Shown here piece by piece: positions 30,841 through 38,807 of a stretch of 43,344 nt of DNA. The notes below the pieces were generated by a model. It did no database searches and was not told where the DNA came from. It saw nothing but the letters and a program-made list of their open reading frames with translations. Source of the DNA: JAPLCX01 sp964460305 (GTDB taxonomy: Bacteria; Auribacterota; Tritonobacteria; UBA1439); NCBI GenBank assembly GCA_964460305.1, contig CAYWRA010000010.1, forward strand, positions 1 to 43,344. The letters are read 5' to 3'. Position 1 is the first letter of the stretch. Each line of letters begins with the position of its first letter. The position numbers and the translations under genes were made by a program.

Positions 30841-31866
30841 TAAATCATCCGACGACCGGATCACGTTCAGCTTACCTTCCTCCTCCGTCACCAATATGCA
30901 CTCGGTGGACGGCAAGCGCCTGACGAGTTTGAGTCCCTCGTCCTTCCCCATCACCACCAGCGCCGTCGCCAGCGCATCCGCCATCGTGCACGTGTTCGAT
31001 ATAACCGTGGCGCTGATGACGCCGCTCTCGGCGGGCCTTCCGGAGCGCGGGTCGAATATGTGGCTGTACCGCTTCCCGTTCTCCATGAAAAAGTCTTCAT
31101 AGTCTCCCGATGTTGTGACCGCCCTGTCTGAGAGCTCCAGCACTGTCAGCGCCCCCCCCCCACGGGGATGCCGGACCGCTACCCTCCATGGCGTGCCACT
31201 AGCGCTCATCCTCAGGCAGTAACAATCACCCCCGATATCCACGAGGGCGCCGCGCGCGTTCATGCCCCGTAAAACCTTGACCACCCTGTCCACCGCATAG
31301 CCGGCGGCAATGCCGCCCAGGTCGATTTTCATCTCCTCCTTGAGCAACCTGGCAAAATGTTTTCCACCCGCCTCCCTCAGTGAGATCTCCGAGCCGTCAG
31401 CCGGGGGCATTTCAACCTTCTGGGGAGGAGGCACCCTGTGCGCATGGCCGGTTTTGAATCCCCAGAGTTGCTCCGAGGTAAGAATGAAAACGTTAAACGC
31501 CCCCCCGCTAAGCCTTGACGATTCAATTGCAGCATTAAGTGCCTCAAAGGTGCGCGGATCTATCTCGATCTCTTTGCCGGCGGCGTTCCGGTTCAGGCGG
31601 GCCACATCGCTGTCAGGCCTGTAAATGCTCATCAACCGTTCAACCGCCATAATCTCATCGATCACGGCGGCTTCGATGCGGCGTATCCTGCCGGTCATGG
31701 CGTCAAACGGCGTCCCCACGATCGTCACGACGGCATGGGTCCCCATGGCGGGAACAGTCGTGTGCCACTCGCGCGGCCTGAAGACGCACACAGCCGCGGC
31801 CACGATCATCGCGGCGCCAAGGATTACCAAGCCTCTTCCCATGTTCATACGCATACTCTTCCCCAT
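30829..31866 (-). CDS. apbE: FAD:protein FMN transferase (ApbE)
   Basis: A 345-residue (or slightly shorter) flavin transferase, which attaches FMN covalently to Thr/Ser of target proteins such as NqrB/RnfG, outside the cytoplasm. An N-terminal membrane anchor (GRGLVILGAAMIVAAAVCVF) is followed by the ApbE domain: MGTHAVVTI, MSIYRPDSDVARLN, MKIDLGGIAAGYAVDRVV, DIGGDCYC, YSHIFDPRSGRP and the metal-binding TMADALATALVVMG. The first ATG at 31866 has no ribosome site; ATG 31854 or 31848, after GGGGAAGAG, may be the true start. No target flavoprotein gene is nearby. The final residues and stop overlap a TAACCACTGAGG repeat. Confidence 0.9.
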   Translation of the reverse strand: MGKSMRMNMGRGLVILGAAMIVAAAVCVFRPREWHTTVPAMGTHAVVTIVGTPFDAMTGRIRRIEAAVIDEIMAVERLMSIYRPDSDVARLNRNAAGKEIEIDPRTFEALNAAIESSRLSGGAFNVFILTSEQLWGFKTGHAHRVPPPQKVEMPPADGSEISLREAGGKHFARLLKEEMKIDLGGIAAGYAVDRVVKVLRGMNARGALVDIGGDCYCLRMSASGTPWRVAVRHPRGGGALTVLELSDRAVTTSGDYEDFFMENGKRYSHIFDPRSGRPAESGVISATVISNTCTMADALATALVVMGKDEGLKLVRRLPSTECILVTEEEGKLNVIRSSDDLCNH

Positions 31867-31898
31867 TACAATAACTGCATTATCGATTTTTTACCACG

Positions 31899-31922
31899 CC
31901 CCGAAGGGTCGCCCTTCGGGGG
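31899..31922. repeat. CCCCGAAGGG palindrome between apbE and moeA
   Basis: CCCCGAAGGG and CCCTTCGGGG form a near-perfect 10-bp stem with a loop of a few bases. It belongs to the CCCAAAGGG/CCCTTCGGG family seen at 12053, 13715, 14948, 16240, 21129 and 30651. As the flanking genes are divergent it cannot be their terminator. Confidence 0.65.
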
Positions 31923-31939
31923 TGTGCCAATCTTACCCG

Positions 31940-31968
31940 TTGGCGCTATGGGGACGACATGTTAGAAT
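31940..31968 (+). promoter_or_regulatory. sigma-70 type promoter for moeA
   Basis: TTGGCG at 31940-31945, a 17-base spacer and TAGAAT at 31963-31968. The leader to ATG 32011 would be about 36 bases and has no clear ribosome site. Confidence 0.5.
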
Positions 31969-32010
31969 TTTATCTCAACTGTGCCAAGCCGTCGCCATCG
32001 ACCGGACGTT

Positions 32011-33228
32011 ATGATTTCTGTACGCGAAGCACTTACATTCATTCTTAATCATATCACAGTAGGTCGGGAAACCGTAGTGCCCACCGAAGAGGCCCTGGGT
32101 CTCGTCCTTGCCGAGGACGTCCGCGCGCCAAACGACATACCGCCCTTCACCAACTCCGGCATGGACGGGTACGCCGGGAGAAGCTCCGATACCACCGGCG
32201 CATCGAGGAAACGCCCCCGCATACTCAGCCTTCTTGAGACCGTCCCCGCGGGGACGGTCCCGAAGAGACGCATCGGCCCCGGCCAGGCGACGAAGATCAT
32301 GACCGGCGCCCCTCTCCCTCTGGGGGCTGACGCGGTTCTGATCGCGGAGGATTCCGGGGAAAAGAACGGGTCTGTTCTCTGCTTCGCCCAGGTGCGGCGG
32401 GGAGAGAACGTGCGGCGCTCAGGCGAAGACGTGAAGCGCGGAGAACGCGTCCTGCCTAAGGGCGCGCTCGTCAGGCCGCAGGAGATGGGGATGCTCGGCG
32501 CCATGGGGCGAACCCGTGTGCGCGTCATCAAGCGCCCGCGCGTCGCCATTCTCGCCACGGGAAGCGAGCTTGTCGAGGTTGAACGTACGCCCGGTCCCGG
32601 TCAGGTCAGGAACTGCAACAACTTGTCGCTCATCGGACTGATCAGGAAATACGGCGCCGAGCCGGTGGATATGGGCTTGGTGCGCGATAACGAGCGCGCG
32701 CTGGGGGCGCGCATCGTCGCCGCGGCCGCGTGCGACCTTGTCGTTACCTCGGGCGGTGTGTCCGTGGGCGAGTACGACATCGTGAAAACCACCCTCTCAA
32801 AGCTCGGCACCTGCGTGAATTTCTGGCAGGTGCGCATTAAACCTGGGAAGCCCTTCGCATTCGCCCTCGTGAAGGGCACGCCCGTTTTCGGCCTCCCAGG
32901 CAACCCCGTTTCGGCGATCGTATCCTTCGAACAGTTCGTCCGGCCCGCTATCCTCAAGATGGCGGGGCGCACCAAGCTCAGCAAGCCGGTAATCACGGCA
33001 TGCTGTGAGCGGCGCATCGATAAACCCCCCGACCGCGTGCACCTCGTCCGTGCGAGCGTTTGGAAGAGGGGAGGGCGATACCATGCATCTCCCGTCGGCC
33101 GGCAGGGATCGGGGATCCTCACTTCCATGGTGAAGGCTGACGGGCTCATCATCGTGCCGGCGAGAAAAACAGTAGTGCGCTCCGGCGAGATGGTCCGGGT
33201 GATGATGCTGGATTGGGCTGAGGAGTAG
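32011..33228 (+). CDS. moeA: molybdopterin molybdotransferase
   Basis: A 405-residue MoeA, which inserts molybdate into adenylylated molybdopterin. Conserved text: EEALGLVLAEDVRAPNDIPPFTNSGMDGYA, PAGTVPKRRIGPGQATKIMTGAPLP, IATLATGSEL-type (VAILATGSELVEV), TSGGVSVGEYDIVK, and GLPGNPVSAIVSFEQFVRPAIL; a C-terminal beta domain follows to residue 405. The ATG at 32011 matches the family start (MISVREALTFILNHI); the frame runs back to 31981. No other molybdenum cofactor gene or molybdoenzyme is in the window. The stop is followed directly by a repeat-rich gap. Confidence 0.94.
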   Translation: MISVREALTFILNHITVGRETVVPTEEALGLVLAEDVRAPNDIPPFTNSGMDGYAGRSSDTTGASRKRPRILSLLETVPAGTVPKRRIGPGQATKIMTGAPLPLGADAVLIAEDSGEKNGSVLCFAQVRRGENVRRSGEDVKRGERVLPKGALVRPQEMGMLGAMGRTRVRVIKRPRVAILATGSELVEVERTPGPGQVRNCNNLSLIGLIRKYGAEPVDMGLVRDNERALGARIVAAAACDLVVTSGGVSVGEYDIVKTTLSKLGTCVNFWQVRIKPGKPFAFALVKGTPVFGLPGNPVSAIVSFEQFVRPAILKMAGRTKLSKPVITACCERRIDKPPDRVHLVRASVWKRGGRYHASPVGRQGSGILTSMVKADGLIIVPARKTVVRSGEMVRVMMLDWAEE

Positions 33229-33355
33229 TAAAAACAGTAGAAAGCAAAAAGTTGTAGGTTGAAAGCAATCAATGAAGGCCTGCTTTACATTTTAAACCTT
33301 GGGCCGTAGTCCCAAGGTGCTTTATACTTTACACTTTCAACTTTAGGCTGTAGTT
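33229..33355. repeat. moeA-tat intergenic repeat with CCTTGGG palindrome and possible promoter
   Basis: GTTGTAGGTTGAAAGC-like words, a TTTTAAACC string, a CCTTGGG...CCCAAGG hairpin (33297-33317) and CTTTCAACTTTAGG, all related to the 30600-30760 module. A possible promoter TTGGGC (33299-33304), 18 bases, TATACT (33323-33328) lies across it and would serve the small tat gene with a leader of about 25 bases. Confidence 0.45.
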
Positions 33356-33358
33356 CCC

Positions 33359-33532
33359 ATGAACGTCGGTATTCAAGAGCTCGCGATTATTTTTCTTGTA
33401 GCCCTGCTACTATTCGGCCCACGGCGGTTGCCGGAGATAGCACGGCTGCTCTCGAGGATCGTGAGAGAGGTGCACAAGGCCTTAGACGAGATCAAGCGGG
33501 AGCTCGATGATGACGATAAGTTCGAGGGGTGA
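33359..33532 (+). CDS. tatA: Tat translocase TatA/TatB-type subunit (57 aa)
   Basis: A 57-residue protein. It begins MNVGIQELAIIFLVALLLFG, followed by PRRLPEIAR, an amphipathic helix (LLSRIVREVHKALDEIKREL) and an acidic tail DDDDKFEG. This is the TatA/B/E layout: one short N-terminal membrane helix with an early Glu (E7), the FGPxxLPE hinge, and a cytoplasmic amphipathic helix. The protein-export pore subunit of the twin-arginine pathway is the likely role; TatA and TatB cannot be separated on length alone. There is no ribosome site before the ATG. TatC is not in the window. It is followed after 61 bases by the O-antigen ligase gene. Confidence 0.85.
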   Translation: MNVGIQELAIIFLVALLLFGPRRLPEIARLLSRIVREVHKALDEIKRELDDDDKFEG

Positions 33533-33593
33533 ACGGCGTCCGTATCCCACGGCATACTCCCGGAGTCGGACGCCTCAACCAGGAAGGTGACCA

Positions 33594-35792
33594 TTGGATA
33601 GCCTATTCTCACGAGTTATCAGAGCGGGATTGATCATCATTCTCATCGCGCTCCCGCTCATCTACTCCAGCCAGACCCAGAACTCCTTTGCCACCCCCAA
33701 GAGGGTTTTCTTCCAGGTCGCCGTCTCTACGCTCATCGTTCTCTTCTCGCTCCAGATGGTTGTGTCACCCGAGCGACTGACGTCCCGCAGGACGCCGCTG
33801 GACATGTTGCTGCTTGCCTGGCTCGCATGGGAGGCTGTCTCCAGCGCGTGCTCTCTCGACCGCCTGGAGAGCATGCGCGAGTTGATCTATTCGGCCAGCA
33901 TAGTTGCGTTTTTCTTCATCGTTACGAGGAACGTCGAAGGTCGCTCGCAGGCCCTCCCGCTCATCGGCGTCATCGCCGCAATGGGAGTGGTCGAGGCCTT
34001 ATATGGCATTCCCGAGCGGCTCGGCATCAAGTTGCTTTACGAAGGCAGGGTCAAAGAGAGCCTGTCCCAGGCCGAGGTACTGGTCGCTCGAGGGAGCATC
34101 CTGGGCACGTTCGGCAACGCCAATCAGTTGGCGAGCTATCTCTCCCTAACCTGTCCGTTGCTGTTCGGCGCCGGTTGCATCTGTAAGGGATTGCGTCGCG
34201 CGGTTCTGATCGCATGCCTCGCCGCCGTCATTACCTGCCTCATTCTCACCGGGGCCAGGGGGTCGTGGATCGCTGCGGCAGCCGGCCTTGCGGTATTCGC
34301 TATCTGGTATGCGAGGGGGAACGCGAGGGAGGTCCTGATCACCGGTGGAATCGCACTCCTTATTTTTGCGCTCTTGTTCGCCATCGTTGCAACCACCAAA
34401 CCGCAGATTGCTCAGGAGCTCTTTGGCCGGCTGAAGGGGGCATCGGCGTCATTGAACTACCGGTTTTTGGCGTGGCGGCTGTCGTTACAAATGATCGCCC
34501 AGCGCCCGATCCTCGGCGGCGGGCCCGGCACGTTCAAATTCCTCTTCCTGCCCACGCTGGCCGAGTATATTAAGACGCTCGACCCCCTCTCCTATTGGAA
34601 CCTCACAGAGAAAATGAACGAGCCCCACAACGAATACCTGCAACTCGCCGTGGAGACGGGCATCCCCGGCCTCTGTTTCTTCATCTTTTTCTGCGGTTGG
34701 ACGATGCGCCTTGCGTTTAGGAACGTCAGAAAGCTCGCGCCATCGGCGGCCGCCATGAACGTGATGCTTGTCTCGGGGATCATCGCCGTTATGACGGATG
34801 CTTTCGCCTCCATCTCTTTCCACGTCGTGCCGACCAGGGTCGCCTTTTGGGCCATGGCCGCGATACTCCTCTCGCTGCCGAATGCATCCGTCGGAAAGGC
34901 CCCCGTTAAGCCGAAGGGCCGTCCTGCTCCACGCCCTTCACGCCTCGCCGTGGCGCCGTATGTTGCGCTCTCGCTCATTTTCTCTTGCATCGCCGTTTCC
35001 TTCAGCCTGAAGGACGTCATCTTCGAATACTATTTCAAGCTCGGAACGAACCTTACCTATATGGGGCGGAGCCCTGAAGCGATACAGTTCTTTCAAAAAG
35101 CAGTCCAGACAATGCCGTCATCCGGCCAGGTGAAGTTCTACTATGGGTCCGCGCTCGTGCAGCTCGGCAGATATCCCGAAGGCGTGGCGGTGTTCGAAGA
35201 GAGCAAGAAGAATTTCCAGGATGTCTATCTCTTTAAAAACCTGGGACTTGCCTACGAGAGGATGGGACAACCCGAAAAGGCGATCGAACAGTATCGCCGG
35301 TGGCGCGAGATGGGGATCGCCTCGCACGATGCGAATGATCGCATCGCGCTCGTCCGGTTGCGCCAGGGCAAGACCCGTGAGGCCGAGGCCCTATTCAAAG
35401 AAACGCTCCGGGTGCGCCCGTGGGACTGGGTCGCATACTCGAGCCTCGGCACGATCCTCCTCGATGCCGGCCGGCCGGAAGAAGCCGTCCAGCTACTCAA
35501 CCCCGCCCCGCTCTGGAAGATACCGGAGGCTTACGCACTGCGCGGCGCCGCGCTCCTGGGGGTCGGGCGATTGGACGAGGCGGAACAGGCGTTCCTGCGC
35601 ACGCTCGCCGCGGACCCACGCTCCATCAGGGCCCGTAACAACCTCGGCGTGATCTATCTTAAGACCGACAGGAAAGATGAAGCGATAAAACAGTGGGAAG
35701 AAGTGCTCCGTATGGAGCCGGACAATTCCTTTGCCAAAGAGAGGCTTAAAGCGGCCCGGAGCGGTAAGAGCCGATTTGCGCCACTCTTATGA
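33594..35792 (+). CDS. O-antigen ligase/polymerase family protein with C-terminal TPR repeats
   Basis: A 732-residue membrane protein starting at TTG 33594 with GGAAGGTG five to twelve bases upstream. Residues 1-440 hold about 10-12 membrane helices with the Wzy_C/WaaL-type signatures GTFGNANQLASYLSL, GARGSWIAAAAGL, the large periplasmic loop containing RPILGGGPGTFKF and NEPHNEYLQLAVETGIPGL. After one more helix (about 455-475), at least six TPR units follow (for example YEGRGQPEKAIEQYRRW-like AYERMGQPEKAIEQYRRW and NNLGVIYLKTDRKDEAIKQWEEVL). Such fusions occur in surface polysaccharide or glycoprotein assembly, but the substrate is unknown. The end overlaps the convergent dehydrogenase gene by six bases. 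Confidence 0.87.
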   Translation: MDSLFSRVIRAGLIIILIALPLIYSSQTQNSFATPKRVFFQVAVSTLIVLFSLQMVVSPERLTSRRTPLDMLLLAWLAWEAVSSACSLDRLESMRELIYSASIVAFFFIVTRNVEGRSQALPLIGVIAAMGVVEALYGIPERLGIKLLYEGRVKESLSQAEVLVARGSILGTFGNANQLASYLSLTCPLLFGAGCICKGLRRAVLIACLAAVITCLILTGARGSWIAAAAGLAVFAIWYARGNAREVLITGGIALLIFALLFAIVATTKPQIAQELFGRLKGASASLNYRFLAWRLSLQMIAQRPILGGGPGTFKFLFLPTLAEYIKTLDPLSYWNLTEKMNEPHNEYLQLAVETGIPGLCFFIFFCGWTMRLAFRNVRKLAPSAAAMNVMLVSGIIAVMTDAFASISFHVVPTRVAFWAMAAILLSLPNASVGKAPVKPKGRPAPRPSRLAVAPYVALSLIFSCIAVSFSLKDVIFEYYFKLGTNLTYMGRSPEAIQFFQKAVQTMPSSGQVKFYYGSALVQLGRYPEGVAVFEESKKNFQDVYLFKNLGLAYERMGQPEKAIEQYRRWREMGIASHDANDRIALVRLRQGKTREAEALFKETLRVRPWDWVAYSSLGTILLDAGRPEEAVQLLNPAPLWKIPEAYALRGAALLGVGRLDEAEQAFLRTLAADPRSIRARNNLGVIYLKTDRKDEAIKQWEEVLRMEPDNSFAKERLKAARSGKSRFAPLL

Positions 35793-36752
35793 AAAATTCA
35801 CGCAGTTGGGCGGGCGCTTCCCCCGCACCATTGCGATGAGGTTTAGGGCCGCCATCTCGGCCATCCTCGATCGCGTCTCCAAACTCGCGCTCCCGACGTG
35901 AGGCAGCAACACGGCGTTATCCAGATCCCGCAGACCCTCGCACAACCGCGGTTCCTCCTCATAAACGTCGAGCCCAGCGCCGGCGATCCGTTTCTCCCGG
36001 AGCACACGCACCAAGGCTGCCTCATCGACCGCCGCGCCCCTTGACGTATTGATGAGAAATGCGCCGGGTTTCATCAGGGCAAGCTCCCGCTCGCCTATGA
36101 GATGGCGTGTCGCGGGGGTGAGCGGCACGTGCAGCGAGACAAAATCGGATTCTCTAAGGAGGGTTTCGAGGTCGCCGCGCGCGGCGCCGAGATCCTTCTC
36201 GATCGCGACGTTACGCCCCGGCGAACAGTAGAGGACTTTCATCCCGAATCCGCTGGCGCGCAGTGCCACCGCCGTGCCGATCCTTCCCGCCCCAACGATG
36301 CCGAGCGTCTTCCCGTGCACGTCCACGCCGAGCATGAGTGTGATTCCCCAGCCCTTGAAGAGTCCTGCGCGGGTGAAGCGGTCGGCTTCGGGGATTCGGC
36401 GCGCAACCGCGAGGATGAGGGCCCATGTGAGATCAGCGGTGGTCTCCGTGAGAACGCCGGGCGTGTTGCTCACGACGATGCCTCTCTTCATGGCGGCGTT
36501 GAGGTCGATGTTATCGTAGCCCGCCGCGCAGATTGCGACCCCTTTAAGGCGCGGCGCCGCCTTGATCACCTCGACATCGATCCCGTCGGTGAGGAGACAG
36601 AGGAGCCACTCCTTGCCATGGAGACGGGAAATGAGCTCCTGTTTCGGAAGGACTCGATCATCCGGGTTTAGATCGAAACCGACGCCCTCCCGCCGGAGTA
36701 GGTCGAGGCCGGCGGGAGGGATCGGTTGGCTGATGAGGGCCCTCGGCTCCAT
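35787..36752 (-). CDS. D-2-hydroxyacid dehydrogenase (glyoxylate/hydroxypyruvate reductase-like)
   Basis: A 321-residue NAD(P)-dependent enzyme of the D-isomer 2-hydroxyacid dehydrogenase family. The substrate domain is split (1-100 and 285-321) around a Rossmann domain with GKTLGIVGAGRIGTAVALRASGFGM (GxGxxG). The catalytic residues are Arg in INTSRGAAVDE, Glu in DVYEEEPR and His in LLPHVGSAS; YDNIDLNAA precedes the NAD domain. Most like the GyaR/GhrB group (glyoxylate, hydroxypyruvate), but the substrate is not certain. Seven bases after the PNP stop, it is the last gene of the flippase-PNP-dehydrogenase operon. Confidence 0.87.
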   Translation of the reverse strand: MEPRALISQPIPPAGLDLLRREGVGFDLNPDDRVLPKQELISRLHGKEWLLCLLTDGIDVEVIKAAPRLKGVAICAAGYDNIDLNAAMKRGIVVSNTPGVLTETTADLTWALILAVARRIPEADRFTRAGLFKGWGITLMLGVDVHGKTLGIVGAGRIGTAVALRASGFGMKVLYCSPGRNVAIEKDLGAARGDLETLLRESDFVSLHVPLTPATRHLIGERELALMKPGAFLINTSRGAAVDEAALVRVLREKRIAGAGLDVYEEEPRLCEGLRDLDNAVLLPHVGSASLETRSRMAEMAALNLIAMVRGKRPPNCVNFS

Positions 36753-36759
36753 GTGCTCA

Positions 36760-37587
36760 CTACAGCTTTATCTCTTTGAGGATCGCCTTCACGAACCGGA
36801 TGAAATCACCCTTGACCTTGCGCGCCGTCTCGATCACCTCGGCGTGGTTAAGACTCTTATCGAGGACGCCCGCGGCCATGTTCGTCAGGCAGGAGATGCC
36901 GAGTACTCGCATGTTCATGTGCCGTGCGACGATGACTTCGGGAATGGTGGACATCCCGGCGGCATCGGCGCCGATGAGGCTGTAACCCCTGATCTCCGCC
37001 GGCGTCTCATAGGACGGCCCCGGCGAGGCGATATACACGCCCTTCTGGAGGCGGATCCCCTCGCGCTTCCCCACATTCTCGGCGATGGCGAGAAGGTTCC
37101 TGTCATAAGCATAGGTCATGTCGAGGAAACGCGGCCCGAGCTCCTCGGCATTCTCACCCCTCAACGGATCCTGCTTGATGTTATTGATATGGTCGGTGAT
37201 GAGCATGAGGTCGCCGACCTTGAAGCCGCGATTGATGGAGCCCGCCGCGTTCGTGACGATGAGCACTTGCGCACCGAGGAGCTTCATGACGCGCACCGGA
37301 TAGGTGATATCCGTGAGCGAGTAGCCCTCGTAATAGTGAAAGCGACCGGCCATGGTGACGATTTTTTTATTGCACAGCGTCCCCAGGACGAGCTCCCCTG
37401 CATGGCCCTCCACGGTGACCATGGGGAAATGCGGGATGCTTTCATAGGAGATTCTAACCGGATTCCTGATGTCGCGCGTGAGGGCGCCCATTCCGGAGCC
37501 GAGAATGAGAGCGATCTGCGGCTGTATGTCGGTGATGGCATGGATGTAATCGACCGACTGCCTTAAATTCCTGATCATCGTTTTCAT
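36760..37587 (-). CDS. punA: purine nucleoside phosphorylase (trimeric, PunA type)
   Basis: A 275-residue phosphorylase that splits inosine and guanosine to base and ribose-1-phosphate. Conserved text: ALILGSGMGAL (phosphate loop), SIPHFPMVTVEGHAGELVLG, AGRFHYYEGYS, VTNAAGSINRGFKVGDLMLITDHIN, and GPSYETPAEIRGYSLIGADAAGMSTIPEVIVARHMNM cut here as family text; the catalytic Asn/Glu pair region is intact. Length fits the trimeric class. Its ATG overlaps the stop of the flippase-like gene (ATGA at 37587-37584), a tight coupling of two genes with no obvious common pathway. MTA phosphorylase is a related alternative; the N-terminal text favours PNP. Confidence 0.92.
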   Translation of the reverse strand: MKTMIRNLRQSVDYIHAITDIQPQIALILGSGMGALTRDIRNPVRISYESIPHFPMVTVEGHAGELVLGTLCNKKIVTMAGRFHYYEGYSLTDITYPVRVMKLLGAQVLIVTNAAGSINRGFKVGDLMLITDHINNIKQDPLRGENAEELGPRFLDMTYAYDRNLLAIAENVGKREGIRLQKGVYIASPGPSYETPAEIRGYSLIGADAAGMSTIPEVIVARHMNMRVLGISCLTNMAAGVLDKSLNHAEVIETARKVKGDFIRFVKAILKEIKL

Positions 37588-38645
37588 CGTAATGTTACCC
37601 TTCCTCCTTTCGCTGTTGGGTTGTTACACCCGGTCTCTTCAGATTGTTCGCGATCGAGGTGCCCCTCCGCTATTTCCTCTTCCGCTCTCAGCCTGCCGAA
37701 AGAGATCCCCTCTCTCCAGAGGCAGAGCACGCCGAGGATCGTGATGAACAGATATTGGGCACCGTGTGCGACGATCGCAGCCGCCAGGGCAAGGCTGCTC
37801 GGATAGCCGAAGGCGAGAAGCGCCGCTTTGTACGCGGCGTGAAACGATCCGATGTAGCCTGGTATCGGCGCCATGACCGCGACGGCGAGCACGCAGAGAA
37901 GAAGCACGTATCCGTGGGGCGGCAGATGGGCTCCGAACGCTCCGCACAGGAAATAGTACGTGGCGAGTATCGTGCCCCAGACGCACACCGAATACGTCAT
38001 GATAAGCGCGACCTGTTTCCACTCCGTGATCACGTTGAGGCCCTGCAGGAATGAATCGATCACCCGGCAGATCTTCTGGGCGATGGTGTTTGAAAAGACG
38101 GATAGGACGCGCTGGACGGCGCGCTGGACGGCTTGGGAGTAGATCCTGCCCAGCACGAGGAAGACGAGAGCGGCGCTGTATACGACCACGAGCAACAACC
38201 CCGCCTTCTTCCATTTCTCATCGACGGTGGACGAAAAGATCAAATAGAGGAAGAACCCCATCACGCATATCGCGTCGAAAATCCGCTCGAGGACGACCGT
38301 CGCGAGCACGGTGCTGATGCTAACCCGCTGTTTCTTCCCGATGAGGACCGCGCGAATGAACTCGCCGCTCCTCGCGGGCAGGAAGTTGTTGGCCATGAAG
38401 CAGATGTTTATGGCGGAGAAGAGGTCCATGAACCCGACCGTCTTCACGGGGCTGAGCAGGCAGCGCCACCGGAAGGTCCTGAAAATCATCGAGGCAAGCA
38501 CACAGCACATCGCGGGGACGAGCCATACGTAATTGGCTTGCGTGAGGCTTTCCCACAACTCGTGGTAATTGATGCCGCGGAAGGCAAAAAACAGGCAGGC
38601 CGCGGCGAGCGCAACGCCCAAAATCGCCCGTAGGTAATGTTTCAT
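37584..38645 (-). CDS. lysylphosphatidylglycerol synthase TM/flippase-like membrane protein (second copy)
   Basis: A 353-residue member of the same UPF0104 family as the gene at 19325, but clearly divergent. It has about 8 hydrophobic helices. The family motifs are FRTFRWRCLLSPV, ICFMANNFLPARSGEFIRAVLIGKK (N-x-x-P-x-R-x-G-E) and the C-terminal APIPGYIGSFHAAYKAALLAFG (P-x-x-G-x-x-G-x-F/x-x). A polar C-terminal tail of about 40 residues follows. The N-terminal first helix is MKHYLRAILGVALAAACLFFAFRG. It leads an operon with punA and a dehydrogenase. The substrate is unknown; members transport lipid-linked intermediates. Confidence 0.85.
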   Translation of the reverse strand: MKHYLRAILGVALAAACLFFAFRGINYHELWESLTQANYVWLVPAMCCVLASMIFRTFRWRCLLSPVKTVGFMDLFSAINICFMANNFLPARSGEFIRAVLIGKKQRVSISTVLATVVLERIFDAICVMGFFLYLIFSSTVDEKWKKAGLLLVVVYSAALVFLVLGRIYSQAVQRAVQRVLSVFSNTIAQKICRVIDSFLQGLNVITEWKQVALIMTYSVCVWGTILATYYFLCGAFGAHLPPHGYVLLLCVLAVAVMAPIPGYIGSFHAAYKAALLAFGYPSSLALAAAIVAHGAQYLFITILGVLCLWREGISFGRLRAEEEIAEGHLDREQSEETGCNNPTAKGGRVTLR

Positions 38646-38720
38646 GCCCGATTTTCCAATTGCCGGTGGGACGGTAGATAACGCCAGCCGATTCCCACAA
38701 TGCCGCTAACGAAACCGCTC

Positions 38721-38749
38721 ATAATAGCATTTGGGCGCCGGAATGGCAA
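38721..38749 (-). promoter_or_regulatory. sigma-70 promoter for the flippase-punA-dehydrogenase operon
   Basis: On the minus strand TTGCCA (38749-38744), a 17-base spacer and TATTAT (38726-38721). A leader of about 70 bases runs to ATG 38645. Between this and the bioD stop, 38750-38807 holds GATTAATCTGATTTATTT text like the left-end repeat. Confidence 0.6.
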
Positions 38750-38807
38750 AATAAACCTGCTCACCTATGAGGGGGCACACTATAGGATGGTTGGCAAATA
38801 AATCAGA

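Noticed and set aside
12003..31922. Repeats as a CRISPR array
   Set aside because: Copies are dispersed over many gaps, are palindromic and modular, and have no regular spacers or cas genes.
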